Source: DATEPR01 sp963780635
Lineage (GTDB): Bacteria > Actinomycetota > Actinomycetes > Mycobacteriales > Pseudonocardiaceae
Direction of reading: 5' to 3'
Length of the DNA stretch: 64,000 nt
Assembly (NCBI GenBank): GCA_963780635.1
Contig: CAWACW010000011.1
Location: 620,001 to 684,000, forward strand
This document shows positions 44,285 through 53,812 of this stretch, one piece after another; position 1 is the stretch's first letter; each line of letters starts with the position of its first letter. Under the pieces are notes generated by a model that saw only the letters and a list, made by a program, of their open reading frames with translations, did not search any database and was not told the origin of the DNA. The position numbers were made by a program, and so were the translations under genes.

Positions 44285-45609
44285 CTCTCGACCAGGCCCT
44301 CGGCGACACCCGGCCGCACCGCCAACGGACCGTCCGCGGGATGACCAACGGCCACCGCGCCCAACGGCTCCCACTCGGCAGGCAGGTCCAGCACCGACCG
44401 CACCACGTCCGCCGCGAAGATCGTCGACGACACCCAGCACGACCCCAGCCCCTCGGCCGCCAGCGCCACCAGCAGGCCCTGCACCGCACCGCCCGCCGCG
44501 ACCGTGAACATCGTGTGTTCACACGCGTTCCGGCGCTCGTCCGGATACGTGTGCATCCCGTCGCCCACGAGGAACGGCAGCACGATCTCCGTTGCCCCGT
44601 ACAGCAGGTCGCCCCTCGCCACCCGCCCGTCGATCTGCCCCGGCGTGAAATCGTCGCCCCGCAGGTCCGAGCGCCACGTGTCGCGCATCTCGTCCAGCAA
44701 CTTGGTCCGCAGTGGACGGTTGCGCAGCCACACGAACCGGACTGGATGCGTGTGGTGCGGGGCGGGCGCCGTCAACGCCGCCGACACCGCTGCGCGCAGC
44801 GCCGCCGGGTCGACCGGTTCGTCCGTGTACGACCGCACCGACCTGCGCAGCAGCACGGCCTCGCGCCTGCCCTGCTCGATCGCCTCATTCGCGCCCATCC
44901 GGAACAGGTCCTCCGACACCGGCCGGACCAGATCGCGCGCCGTCGAACCGTCATCCACAACAGACAGTCCACGCAGGACCGCAGCGGGCACGCCGCCGAG
45001 CTTGCCCTTGACCAGATCGGCCGCCGCCGCCACCTCGTCGGCGATCGCGACCTCGGTGACCGCCAGCTCGTTGCCCTGGCCGTCGATCGTCCCGGCGTAC
45101 CGGTGCAGCACCTCGATGCCGGCCGAACCGATCGCCGCGTCCGTCTGGCCGAGCCGCCACGCGCGACCCATCGTGTCCGTCACGACCACGGCGACGTCGA
45201 CGCCCAGTGACGACCGCAACGACGCCCGCAGCGCGGCGGCCGACCCGTCCGGGTCGGCCGGCAGCAGCGCGACCTCGCCGCTCGCCACGTTCGACGCGTC
45301 GACGCCGCTCGCCGCCTGCACGATGCCCAGCGCGTTCTCGGTGATCATGAAGTTCGCGAACCGCGCGACCACTCGCACAGCCTCGGACTCGACCAGTTCC
45401 CGCCGCGTCGCGTCACGCGTCGCGGGGTCGACCGTGACCAGCCTGCCCTCGACCTTCGAGAACGCCTTGCTGGTCACCACGAGCACGTCGCCGTCGCGCA
45501 GCCACGGTGCCGCACCCGCGATAGCGGCTGCCAGGTCGTCGCCGGGGCGGAACTCCGGCAGCCCGGTGACCGGCAGGATCTCCAGCGCGGGGCTCGCGTG
45601 GTCCTTCAC
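44281..45609 (-). CDS. fbiB: Bifunctional F420 biosynthesis protein FbiB
   Basis: A 442-residue two-domain enzyme. Residues 1-245 are the CofE-type F420-0:L-glutamate ligase (VLVVTSKAFSKVEGRLV, VVVTDTMGRAWRLGQTDAAI, GTIDGQGNELAVTEVAIADE) that adds the glutamate tail. Residues about 250-442 are an FMN-binding nitroreductase-fold domain (RRSVRSYTDEPVDPAALRA, CEHTMFTVAAGGAVQGLLVA, AAEGLGSCWVSSTIF) that reduces dehydro-F420. This fusion is the actinobacterial arrangement. The GTG at 45609 overlaps the fbiA stop, and its own stop overlaps the NUDIX start. Confidence 0.95.
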   Translation of the reverse strand: MKDHASPALEILPVTGLPEFRPGDDLAAAIAGAAPWLRDGDVLVVTSKAFSKVEGRLVTVDPATRDATRRELVESEAVRVVARFANFMITENALGIVQAASGVDASNVASGEVALLPADPDGSAAALRASLRSSLGVDVAVVVTDTMGRAWRLGQTDAAIGSAGIEVLHRYAGTIDGQGNELAVTEVAIADEVAAAADLVKGKLGGVPAAVLRGLSVVDDGSTARDLVRPVSEDLFRMGANEAIEQGRREAVLLRRSVRSYTDEPVDPAALRAAVSAALTAPAPHHTHPVRFVWLRNRPLRTKLLDEMRDTWRSDLRGDDFTPGQIDGRVARGDLLYGATEIVLPFLVGDGMHTYPDERRNACEHTMFTVAAGGAVQGLLVALAAEGLGSCWVSSTIFAADVVRSVLDLPAEWEPLGAVAVGHPADGPLAVRPGVAEGLVER

Positions 45610-46607
45610 GCCCTCACCCCGGCCAACTCCAGCGCTTGCCTCGCCATCTCGGCGGTCGCCTCGGTGCTCGTCATCAGCAGCGGGATGGACCGCACCTCGA
45701 CACCCGGCACGTTCGCCACGTCGCCGCTGTGCACGAGCCAGCCGTCCAGCACACCGTCGGCGTCCACCCGCGCGCCGAGCAGCCGCCCGACCGCCTCGGC
45801 GCTGGTGGGCACGCCGATCGCGGTCAGGCACGCGTCGGCCATGCCACGCACGGGCCGGTCACCCACGATCGGTGACAGCCCGACCACGCCTGCCTTGGTC
45901 TCGCGCAGCGCCGCCTTCACACCGGGCACCGCGAGGATCGTGCCGATGCTGACCACCGGGTTCGACGGCCCGAGCAGCACTGCGTCCGCGTCCGCGATCG
46001 CCTCCAGCACGCCGGGCGCGGGCTTCGACTCCTCGGCGCCGACCGCCACGATCGAGTGAGCGGTCAGTTCGGCGTGGTAGCGCACCCACCACTCCTGGAA
46101 GTGCACGGCCTTGCGCTCGTCGGGTTCGCCGCTCTCGCCCGGCACGTCGACCACCACGTGCGTCTCCACGCGGTCGTCACTCATCGGCAGCAGTCGCACT
46201 CCGGGCTGCCAGCGCTCGCACAGCGCGGCGGTCACGTCGGAGAGCACGTAGCCGGCCCGCAGCATCCGGGTGCGCACCAGGTGCGTCGCGATGTCCCGGT
46301 CACCGAGGCCGAACCACGTCGGCTCGGCGCCGTACGCGGCCAGTTCCTCGCGCACCGCCCAGGTCTCGCCCGCGCGGCCCCAGCCGCGGCCGGTGTCGAT
46401 GCCACCGCCCAGCGTGTACATGCAGGTGTCCAGGTCGGTACAGATCCGCAACCCGTGCATCCACACGTCGTCACCGGTGTTCACCAGCGCGGTTATCTCG
46501 TGTTCCGTGCCCTCGGTCCGTCCGACCGGAGCCATGCCCAGAGCGGCCTTCAGGCCGAGCAGGAACCTTGCTCCGCCGACGCCGCCCACCAGTACGACCA
46601 CCTTCAC
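45606..46607 (-). CDS. fbiA: 2-phospho-L-lactate / phosphoenolpyruvate transferase (FbiA/CofD)
   Basis: A 333-residue enzyme that joins the phospho-lactyl or phosphoenolpyruvyl group to Fo, forming (dehydro-)F420-0. Motifs: VVVLVGGVGGARFLLGL (nucleotide-binding glycine loop), ALVNTGDDVWMHGLRICTDL, TWFGLGDRDIATHLVRTRML, LLGPSNPVVSIGTILAVPGV and GLSPIVGDRPVRGMAD. The GTG at 46607 is followed immediately by the fold and preceded by GAGG. It overlaps fbiB by four bases. The order fbiA-fbiB matches Rv3261-Rv3262. Confidence 0.96.
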   Translation of the reverse strand: MKVVVLVGGVGGARFLLGLKAALGMAPVGRTEGTEHEITALVNTGDDVWMHGLRICTDLDTCMYTLGGGIDTGRGWGRAGETWAVREELAAYGAEPTWFGLGDRDIATHLVRTRMLRAGYVLSDVTAALCERWQPGVRLLPMSDDRVETHVVVDVPGESGEPDERKAVHFQEWWVRYHAELTAHSIVAVGAEESKPAPGVLEAIADADAVLLGPSNPVVSIGTILAVPGVKAALRETKAGVVGLSPIVGDRPVRGMADACLTAIGVPTSAEAVGRLLGARVDADGVLDGWLVHSGDVANVPGVEVRSIPLLMTSTEATAEMARQALELAGVRA

Positions 46608-46657
46608 GCCACGATCCTCGCACGTGCGCCGATCGGGCCGCCGCGCGTGGGCGGCGG

Positions 46658-47464
46658 TCAGAACCCGTGCTGCCAGAACAAGAAGTTGCTGGAACCGATC
46701 TGATAGAGGTCGGTATTCCCGCCGACACCGCTGAAGATCGCGTTGGTGACGTCGAACACGCCGTTGCGGACAGTAGGCACGCCGATCAGGAGCACGAACA
46801 ACACGATCGGTGCCCACGGCCGCACCATCGCGCCGAACCGCCGCGCCTCCGGCGACAGCCACGGCTCGATCGTGCCCCAGCCGTCCAGGCCCGGGATGGG
46901 CAGGATGTTGATGAAGAACGCCAGTACCTGGAGGAACGCCAGGTACGACAACCCGGCGGCCAGCATGTCCCGGCCGTCGACCAGTTCCAGGCCGGCGCCA
47001 CCGAACACCGGAATGCCGTTGAGCGGGATGAGCCGGATGATCTGCACCAGGATCACGCCGATGACGAGGTTGGACAACGGGCCCGCGACGGACACGGCCG
47101 ACTCGACGCGCCGCGACCTCAGCAGCCGGTGGTCCACCCAGACCGCGCCACCGGGCAGCGGGATACCACCGAACAGCAGGAACACCAGCGGCAGCACGAT
47201 GCTGAACACCGGGTCGGTGTAACGGCGGATGTCCAGTGTCAGATAGCCCTTGTCGCGCACCGCCCAGTCGCCGCCCCGGTACGCCACGATCGCGTGGCTG
47301 AACTCGTGCAGGCACAGCGAGACACCCCAGCCGCCGATGATCAGCAGCAGGCTGCCCGCGTCGATCGCGGCCCCCGAGTCCAGCGTGGTGAGGAAGCCAC
47401 CCACCACCGCGGCCACGATGAGGCCGATGAAGATCGGGCTGGGGCGGATCGCGGAGCGGTTCAC
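46658..47464 (-). CDS. Site-2 protease-type zinc metalloprotease (M50)
   Basis: A 268-residue polytopic intramembrane protease. The zinc site is in WGVSLCLHEFSHAIVAYRGG (HExxH), and the second half-site is INILPIPGLDGWG (NxxPxPxLDG). Five to six membrane helices are visible. Family members are often annotated as Rv-type M50B proteases or rhomboid-like; no PDZ domain is present. The GTG at 47464 follows a short leader without a strong ribosome site. It lies downstream of the divergent whiB2 and upstream of fbiA on the same strand. Substrates unknown; membrane-anchored sigma regulators are classic ones. Confidence 0.92.
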   Translation of the reverse strand: MNRSAIRPSPIFIGLIVAAVVGGFLTTLDSGAAIDAGSLLLIIGGWGVSLCLHEFSHAIVAYRGGDWAVRDKGYLTLDIRRYTDPVFSIVLPLVFLLFGGIPLPGGAVWVDHRLLRSRRVESAVSVAGPLSNLVIGVILVQIIRLIPLNGIPVFGGAGLELVDGRDMLAAGLSYLAFLQVLAFFINILPIPGLDGWGTIEPWLSPEARRFGAMVRPWAPIVLFVLLIGVPTVRNGVFDVTNAIFSGVGGNTDLYQIGSSNFLFWQHGF

Positions 47465-47701
47465 GGGTCCAGTCTGCCGTTCTCGCGCGGTCTTGGTGGC
47501 GGGAGGCCCGATCTTCGCGTTGTCCTGACGTCTTTCACAGGTCCGTGAAGGCCCCCATTCTGTCCCCCCGACGTGTGCATTCGGCTTGACCGTCCGGCAT
47601 GACACGGGTGTAATCACACTGGTGTCATTCGTGGTGCGAGGGAGGCATGACGAGTGGCGTCCGCCAAAGGGGAGTGCGAGCAGTGAGGAGGCGGACGGGA
47701 G

Positions 47702-48013
47702 ATGTGGGAGCTGTCCGACGAACCCGCTCAGGAGCGGGAGGGGCCATCGGCCGAGCAGACCGGTGTGCTGATCGATCTTTTCGACGAGATGGAAGAGCCC
47801 GAGTGGCAGGACCGGGCGTTGTGCGCGCAGACCGATCCGGAGGCGTTCTTCCCGGAGAAGGGCGGGTCCACGCGCGAGGCCAAGCGGATCTGCACCGGTT
47901 GTGACGTCCGTTCCGAGTGCCTGGAGTACGCGCTCGCACACGACGAGCGTTTCGGGATCTGGGGCGGCTTGTCCGAACGGGAACGGCGCAAGCTGAAGAA
48001 ACGGGCCGTTTGA
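47702..48013 (+). CDS. whiB2: WhiB-family iron-sulphur regulator (WhiB2/WhmD-like)
   Basis: A 103-residue regulator with the four cluster-binding cysteines: one in DRALCAQTD and three in ICTGCDVRSECLEYA (CxxCx5C), then the GIWGGLSERERRKLKK turn and basic helix. WhiB2 controls septation with WhiA in actinobacteria. The ATG at 47702 is preceded by AGGAGG ten bases upstream. It is divergent from the M50 protease, and the whiB2 position beside fbiA/fbiB and DUF3499 matches Rv3260c. Confidence 0.95.
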   Translation: MWELSDEPAQEREGPSAEQTGVLIDLFDEMEEPEWQDRALCAQTDPEAFFPEKGGSTREAKRICTGCDVRSECLEYALAHDERFGIWGGLSERERRKLKKRAV

Positions 48014-48126
48014 GACGACTCAACCGTTCCGGCACGCAATTCCGGGCGGCGTCGGTAGCCGGGGTGACATCGGGGATTACCGGTCGGTAGAAAGACACGC
48101 GTGGCGATCAGAACGCAGGACCGGTA

Positions 48127-51100
48127 GTGCCTCGGTCCTTGGCCGCGCGGGCCAGAAGTGAGCCCGTTCTGGCCGTACTCGTCTGCCACGACGGCGAAAG
48201 CTGGCTGCGCGAGGCGCTGTCCGCGCTGCGCAGGTCGGCACCCCGGCCGCGGCACGTACTCGCGGTCGACACCGGTTCCCGGGACCGCACCGCCGAACTG
48301 CTCATCGAGGCGGCGGGTGGCGACCAACCGGTGCTCGACGGTGTGCTCACTCTCGATCGGGATACCGGATTCGGTGCGGCGGTGGCTGCCGCGGTGGCCG
48401 CCGCTGTCACTCGTTGGGGTGATCCTGGTGGGTGGATCTGGCTGCTGCACGACGATGCCGCGCCGGACCCAGACTGCCTGGGCCTGTTGCTGCGGACCGC
48501 GGAGCTGTCGCCGTCCGCCGCGCTGCTCGGCCCGCTGTCGCTGGACTGGGCCGATCCCCGGCTGGTGGTCGAGGTCGGACTGTCCACCGACGCGTCCGGG
48601 CACCGGCAGACCGGCGTCGGACCGACCGAACTGGATTGGAACCAGTTCGGTGACGGTGATCGAGAAATGTTCGAGCAGAGCACCGAAGTGCTCGCCGTGT
48701 CGTCGGCGGGCGCGCTGATCCGGCGCGCCGTGTGGGACGAACTCGGCGGCTACGACCCGGCGTTACGGCTACTGCGTGACGACCTCGACTTCGGGTGGCG
48801 GGTGAACCGGGCGGGTCACCTCGTGCTGTGCGTGCCTGCCGCCCGGTTACGGCACGCTCGCGCGGTCACCAGGACCGTCCGCCCGCCGGACGCGCTGCGT
48901 GGCCGTTCGATGCGCGCCGCCGACCGCGCACACGGGCTGCGGACGGTCCTGGTCAACGGCAGCGCCATCGGTTTCCTCGCCGGGCTGCCCCGGCTCGTGC
49001 TGCTGTCCCTGTTGCGCGCGATCGGGTTCACGTTGCAGCACAGGCTTTCGGCCGCACGCGCGGAGCTCGCCGCGATCGGCTATCTGCTCAGCGGCCGAGC
49101 CCACCTGCGCGCCGCCCGGTCCGCCCGCGCCGGCACCGCGACGACGGGCGTGCGTGGTCTGCTGACCAGCCGGACCACCAGGCTGCGCAACGCATTGCGC
49201 GGCGGGCTGGCCAACTGGGTACGCCGCCGAGCCGCCGCCGACGCCGCACTGGGCAGGCTGCCCACCGCGCTGGACCGCCGATCCTGGCTCGACCCGGACG
49301 AGGCCACCGCACCCCGTCCCGTCGGCCCGGACGCGCTACCGGCGGGAGCCCTGGGCCGACGCCGTGCCGGGTCCCGGCGCACGGCGGGCCTGCGCAGGCC
49401 CGCGATGGCCGTCGCGGTCGCCCTGGCCGCCGACCCGCTGCCGCGCGGCCGACGCCCGAGCCCCCGGCCCCGCCCCTCGCCGGTGCCGCGAGGCGGTGTC
49501 GCGCCACGCCCGGATCTGTTGCTGGTCGAGGTCGGCCGTGGCCGGGTCGCCGCCCAACTGCTACTCGCGCCGCCCGTGCTGCTGGTCGTCGGCCTCACGC
49601 TGGTGTCTCTCGTGACCAACGCGGGCCGCCTGGGCAGCCACCTGGCCGGCGGCGGCCTGCTGCCCGCGCAGGGCCTCGCGGCGACGTGGGCGGACTACCT
49701 GGCGTCCTGGCACGCGGCCGCGGGCGGCACCGTGGCACCCGCACCGGCCACGCTGGCGGTGCTCGGCGTGCTGGGCACCGTGCTCTACCCGGTGGGTGGG
49801 CCGCCGGCCGCGCTGGCCGTGCTGCTGTTCGGCGACGCGCCGCTCGCGGGTGCGCTCGCCTACGCGGCCACCCGGAGGCTGCCGGTCCGCCGCCCGGTCC
49901 GGGCGCTGGTCGCCGCGGGCTACGCGTTGCTGCCACCCGCGACGGCGGCCGTCGCACAGGGCCGGCTGGACGTCGTGGTCGTACACCTGCTGCTGCCGCC
50001 GGTCCTGGCAGGCGTCGTCGCCGCGCTGCAGCCGACGGCACGGGGCTGGTTGTCGTCGGTGGCCGTGTCCGCGATCGGGCTGGCTGTCCTCGGCGCGTTC
50101 TCGCCGCTCGTGCACGCCCTGGTGATCATCGTCGCGCTCGTCGGGTTCGTCGTGGTGCCGGGCGCGGTCGGCGATGGCAGGCGCCGGGTCGCCGCGCTGT
50201 TCGGGATCGTGCTGCTGCCGCTGGCCCTGCTCGTACCGTGGCCGGCCGTGGTGCTGACGAACCCGGCCGTGCTGCTGTCCGGCGTCGGCGGGGTCGCGCC
50301 CGCCGACGCCGGTTCGCTCGTCGCTCTCGATCCGGGCGGGCCGGGCGGCGAAGGCGTGCTCGGCCTGGTGGTGCTGGTGGCTGTCGCGGTCGCCGTCGTG
50401 CTGCGGCCACGGCGGGCCGTGCTGCCCGGACTGTCCGTCGCGGTGCTCGGCGGGGTGGCGGTCGGGCTGGTCGCGACGAGGTCGGCGACCGCGCTCGCCG
50501 CGACCGGTCCGCAGCGGTTCTGGACCGGGGCGCCGATGGTGCTGGTCGGCTGCGGGCTGGCGTGGGCGCTGCTCGGTGCCTGCAGCACGGACCGCGAGGG
50601 CGGCCTGGGGCGGCGGGCGATCCGGCTCGTCGCCGGTCTCGGCGCGCTGGCCGTGGCGGCCCTGGCCGTCGGGACCGTGCTGGCAGGCCGTGGCGGCCCG
50701 TTGCGCGACGACGCGCCCCGGCTGGTGCCCGCCCTGGCCGGCGAACTCGCCGAGACCGGGCGCTCGACCCTGGTGCTGGCCACCGCCGGCCAGCCGACCC
50801 GGCAGGCGGGCGGCGGGCTGCCCGCGTTCGGGGACGACGACCTGGCCCGCGTGCCAGGTGCGCCGCAGCGGCTGGCCCGCTGGGACGGTGCCCTCACCTC
50901 CGGTGACCGCGCCCGCACCCGGGACGCGGTCGCCCAGGCCGCCACCGCCGGGGTGCTGTTCGTGGTGCTGCCCGACCGCGGCACGGCGACCCGGTTCGCG
51001 GCGGCCGCCGGTGATCTCGCGTCGCCGGTGCCCGCCACGTCCGACGGTCGCCCGGTGGAGCGACTGCAACCGGCCAGCGGTCCGGCGACGCTGATCTCGC

Positions 51101-51453
51101 CCGCGCTGGCCAAGCAGGCCGTCACCACCGGCCAGCCGCCCACGACGCTCGGCGCGCAGGGCATTTCGCCGGTGCGGGCGGCCCCGCCGGACGTGCCGGT
51201 CCGGGTGTCCGACGGCCCGCTGGGCAGGCTGCTGGTGCTGGCCGCGGACAACGAGGACGGCTGGCAGGCCACCATCGACGGCGAGATCGCGCCGACCGTC
51301 ACCGCGTGGGGCCATCAGGTGGCCGTGACCGTGCCGACGGAGGCCGCGGAGGTGCGCGTCTACGTCCCCACGACGCTGCGCGACGCGCTGCTGCTGGTGC
51401 AGGCCGCCGTGCTGCTGTTCGCCGCGCTCACGGCGATCCCGGGCAGGCGGTGA
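48127..51453 (+). CDS. Large membrane glycosyltransferase (GT2 domain plus polytopic C-terminus)
   Basis: An 1108-residue protein. Residues 1-260 are GT2 (VLAVLVCHDGESWLREALSA, AVDTGSRDRTAELL, WLLHDDAAPDPDCLGLLL, GGYDPALRLLRDDLDFGWRV). A basic linker (330-470) is followed by about ten membrane helices (480-870), and the last ~200 residues form an extracytoplasmic domain ending in a final helix. The product probably transfers sugar to a lipid carrier or wall polymer and may help export. The GTG at 48127 follows the whiB2 gene by 113 bases. A whiB2-glycosyltransferase pairing is common in actinobacteria. Confidence 0.88.
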   Translation: MPRSLAARARSEPVLAVLVCHDGESWLREALSALRRSAPRPRHVLAVDTGSRDRTAELLIEAAGGDQPVLDGVLTLDRDTGFGAAVAAAVAAAVTRWGDPGGWIWLLHDDAAPDPDCLGLLLRTAELSPSAALLGPLSLDWADPRLVVEVGLSTDASGHRQTGVGPTELDWNQFGDGDREMFEQSTEVLAVSSAGALIRRAVWDELGGYDPALRLLRDDLDFGWRVNRAGHLVLCVPAARLRHARAVTRTVRPPDALRGRSMRAADRAHGLRTVLVNGSAIGFLAGLPRLVLLSLLRAIGFTLQHRLSAARAELAAIGYLLSGRAHLRAARSARAGTATTGVRGLLTSRTTRLRNALRGGLANWVRRRAAADAALGRLPTALDRRSWLDPDEATAPRPVGPDALPAGALGRRRAGSRRTAGLRRPAMAVAVALAADPLPRGRRPSPRPRPSPVPRGGVAPRPDLLLVEVGRGRVAAQLLLAPPVLLVVGLTLVSLVTNAGRLGSHLAGGGLLPAQGLAATWADYLASWHAAAGGTVAPAPATLAVLGVLGTVLYPVGGPPAALAVLLFGDAPLAGALAYAATRRLPVRRPVRALVAAGYALLPPATAAVAQGRLDVVVVHLLLPPVLAGVVAALQPTARGWLSSVAVSAIGLAVLGAFSPLVHALVIIVALVGFVVVPGAVGDGRRRVAALFGIVLLPLALLVPWPAVVLTNPAVLLSGVGGVAPADAGSLVALDPGGPGGEGVLGLVVLVAVAVAVVLRPRRAVLPGLSVAVLGGVAVGLVATRSATALAATGPQRFWTGAPMVLVGCGLAWALLGACSTDREGGLGRRAIRLVAGLGALAVAALAVGTVLAGRGGPLRDDAPRLVPALAGELAETGRSTLVLATAGQPTRQAGGGLPAFGDDDLARVPGAPQRLARWDGALTSGDRARTRDAVAQAATAGVLFVVLPDRGTATRFAAAAGDLASPVPATSDGRPVERLQPASGPATLISPALAKQAVTTGQPPTTLGAQGISPVRAAPPDVPVRVSDGPLGRLLVLAADNEDGWQATIDGEIAPTVTAWGHQVAVTVPTEAAEVRVYVPTTLRDALLLVQAAVLLFAALTAIPGRR

Positions 51454-51454
51454 G

Positions 51455-51925
51455 TCAGCTGTCGCCCTCGACCACGTCGGGATCCAGGCCCAGGTAGGCG
51501 GCGACCTGCTCGACGAGCACGTCGTGCACGAGGTCGGCGAGGTCGGCACCGTCCCGGGCACGCACCTCGAGCGGCCGCCGGTAGACCACGATCCTGGCCC
51601 TGGTCGGCTGGCCGCGCCGGTCGACACCCGCGGGCACCAGCTTGGCCAGCGGCACGTCGTGGTCCTCCAGCACGCCGTCCTCCCAGACCACCGAGTGGTC
51701 CGGGTTCAACCGCAGGTCCGGCACGTCGTCCACGGCCACGTCCAGGTCGGTCAGCTCCGTCCGCCAGCGGGCCTCGATCGGCTCCAGGGCCTCGAGTACC
51801 AAGGCATCGAACCGTTCCGCCCTGCTGCGCGCGGCCGGGAGGTCGGAGGGGTAGAGCAGCCCGCGCAGGCCCCTGCCGTGCCGGTCCCGGCGCGCTCGCC
51901 GGCGCCGTGCTGTCGAACGCACCAT
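51455..51925 (-). CDS. Zincin-like metallopeptidase-family protein, metal motif apparently lost
   Basis: A 156-residue protein of the small Zincin_1 (PF06262-type) family, by order the Rv3259 counterpart. The N-terminus is very basic (RSTARRRRARRDRHGR). The body includes FDALVLEALEPIEARW and ARIVVYRRPLEVRA. Where the family has HExxHxxG, I read DLVHDVLVEQVAAYLGLD, lacking the histidines, so zinc catalysis is doubtful. The ATG at 51925 is taken over the GTG three bases before. It is convergent with the glycosyltransferase and divergent from DUF3499. Confidence 0.75.
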   Translation of the reverse strand: MVRSTARRRRARRDRHGRGLRGLLYPSDLPAARSRAERFDALVLEALEPIEARWRTELTDLDVAVDDVPDLRLNPDHSVVWEDGVLEDHDVPLAKLVPAGVDRRGQPTRARIVVYRRPLEVRARDGADLADLVHDVLVEQVAAYLGLDPDVVEGDS

Positions 51926-52005
51926 CACTCGACCATCATCCCGCCACCCGCCAACCCGTGTGTCATGTGCCTGGGTGTCGGTGCGAGGCGCTATCGTCGG
52001 CCACT

Positions 52006-52365
52006 GTGCGGAGCGTGAGGCGGTGCTCGCGGACCGGGTGTCTCAACCCGGCCGTCGCCACGCTCACCTACGCATATGCCGACTCCACCGCGGTCGTCGG
52101 GCCGCTCGCCACGTACTCCGAGCCGCACAGCTACGACCTGTGCGAGGAGCACGCGATCCGGCTCACGGTGCCCCGCGGCTGGGAAGTCGTCCGGCACGAA
52201 GGTGAGTTCGTGCCCCCGGAACCGTCCGTCGACGACCTGACGGCGCTGGCGGAGGCCGTCCGGGAGGCGGGCAGGATGGACCGCCCGGTCGAGCCGCCCG
52301 ACACCGGCTACACGACCGGCCGCCGCGGCCACCTGCGGGTGCTGCCCGACCCGGTGGACGACTAG
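52006..52365 (+). CDS. DUF3499 family protein
   Basis: A 119-residue protein with two cysteine knuckle-like pairs (RRCSRTGCLNPAVATLTYAY and YDLCEEHAIRLTVPRGWE), suggesting a small zinc-binding fold. Residues 80-119 are a polar tail. It is the Rv3258c counterpart. The GTG at 52006 is used; a GTG three codons later is possible. It is divergent from the metallopeptidase-like gene and precedes pmmA by 94 bases. Function unknown. Confidence 0.88.
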   Translation: MRSVRRCSRTGCLNPAVATLTYAYADSTAVVGPLATYSEPHSYDLCEEHAIRLTVPRGWEVVRHEGEFVPPEPSVDDLTALAEAVREAGRMDRPVEPPDTGYTTGRRGHLRVLPDPVDD

Positions 52366-52459
52366 AGCCGACCGACGTCGGCAACGCGATCAGGGCAGTC
52401 CCGGTAGGCTTCGGCGCACGGTGATCGCACCGGACAAGCCGAACGAACCTGGAGCTGGT

Positions 52460-53812
52460 GTGCGCGACCTGTCGGCCATCGTCAAGGCATACGACATCCG
52501 CGGCGTCGTGGGTGAGCAGCTCGACACCGACGTCGCCCGGGAGGCCGGTGCTGCCTTCGCACGGCTCGTCGGCGGTAGGGCGGTCGTCGTCGGCCACGAC
52601 ATGCGCGACTCGTCGCCGGGCCTGTCCGCCGCGTTCGCCGACGGTGTGAACAGCCAGGGCCTGGACGTCGTGTCGATCGGCCTGTGCAGCACCGACATGC
52701 TGTACTTCGCGTCCGGTGACCTGGACCTGCCCGGTGCGATGTTCACCGCCAGCCACAACCCGGCCCGCTACAACGGCATCAAGATGTGCCGCGCGGGCGC
52801 GTCCCCGATCGGCCAGGACAGCGGCTTGGCGGAGATCCGCGAGGACATGGAACGCGGTGTGCCGACGCCCGAGGGTATGCACCGGGGTTCGGTGACCGAG
52901 CGCGACCTGCTCGGCGCCTACGCCGACTACCTGCGCGGCCTGGTCGATCTGACCGGCATCCGGCGCCTCAAGGTGGTCGTGGACGCGGGCAACGGCATGG
53001 GCGGGTACACGGTGCCCCGGGTGTTCGACGGGCTGCCGCTGGACGTGGTGCCGATGTACTTCGAGCTGGACGGCGACTTCCCCAACCACGAGGCGAACCC
53101 GCTGGACCCGAAGAACATCGTCGACCTGCAGGCGAAGGTGCGGGAGACCGGCGCGGACATCGGCGTGGCCTTCGACGGTGACGCCGACCGCTGCTTCGTG
53201 GTGGACGAGCACGGCGACCCGGTCAGCCCGAGCGCGATCACCGCGCTGGTGGCGGTGCGTGAGCTGGCCAAGGACCCCGGCGGCGTCGTCATCCACAACC
53301 TGATCACCTCGCACGGCGTGCCCGAGATCGTCACCGAGCACGGCGGCAGGCCCGTCCGGACCCGAGTGGGCCACTCGTTCATCAAGCAGCGGATGGCCGA
53401 GACCGGCGCGATCTTCGGCGGCGAGCACTCCGCCCACTACTACTTCCGCGACTTCTGGCGGGCCGACACCGGCATGCTGGCCGCGATGCACGTGCTGGCC
53501 GCGCTGGGCGAACAGGAGCGGCCGCTGTCCGAGCTGACCGCCGAGTACTCCCGCTACGCGGCCTCCGGCGAGATCAACTCGACGGTCGCCGACCAGGCGG
53601 ACCGGGCCGCGGCCGTGCGGGCCGCGTTCGCCGAACGCGAAGGTGCCCGGCTGGATGACCTGGACGGCCTTACGGTGGACCTATCGGACGGTTCGTGGTT
53701 CAACCTGCGGGCCTCGAACACCGAGCCGTTGTTGCGGCTGAACGTGGAGGCACCGGACGCCGACGCGGTCGCCGCACTGCGGGATGAGGTTCTGGCGATC
53801 GTGCGGGCGTGA
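52460..53812 (+). CDS. manB: Phosphomannomutase / phosphoglucomutase
   Basis: A 450-residue alpha-D-phosphohexomutase interconverting mannose-6- and mannose-1-phosphate for GDP-mannose and mannosylated wall lipids. The phosphoserine loop is PGAMFTASHNPARYNGIK, the metal loop is AFDGDADRCFVVDEHG, the sugar-binding loop is FGGEHSAHYYF, and the phosphate-binding loop is RASNTEPLLRLNVEAPD. I take the GTG at 52460 (GGAG five bases upstream, fold begins VKAYDIRG); a GTG at 52421 would add 13 residues. The SIS protein and ManA follow on the same strand, giving a mannose-metabolism unit. Confidence 0.95.
   Translation: MRDLSAIVKAYDIRGVVGEQLDTDVAREAGAAFARLVGGRAVVVGHDMRDSSPGLSAAFADGVNSQGLDVVSIGLCSTDMLYFASGDLDLPGAMFTASHNPARYNGIKMCRAGASPIGQDSGLAEIREDMERGVPTPEGMHRGSVTERDLLGAYADYLRGLVDLTGIRRLKVVVDAGNGMGGYTVPRVFDGLPLDVVPMYFELDGDFPNHEANPLDPKNIVDLQAKVRETGADIGVAFDGDADRCFVVDEHGDPVSPSAITALVAVRELAKDPGGVVIHNLITSHGVPEIVTEHGGRPVRTRVGHSFIKQRMAETGAIFGGEHSAHYYFRDFWRADTGMLAAMHVLAALGEQERPLSELTAEYSRYAASGEINSTVADQADRAAAVRAAFAEREGARLDDLDGLTVDLSDGSWFNLRASNTEPLLRLNVEAPDADAVAALRDEVLAIVRA

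Noticed and set aside
49561..51627. A ~690-codon minus-strand frame opposite the large glycosyltransferase
   Set aside because: Composition is His/Gln/Arg-rich shadow sequence; the plus strand has a clear GT2 domain and membrane helices.
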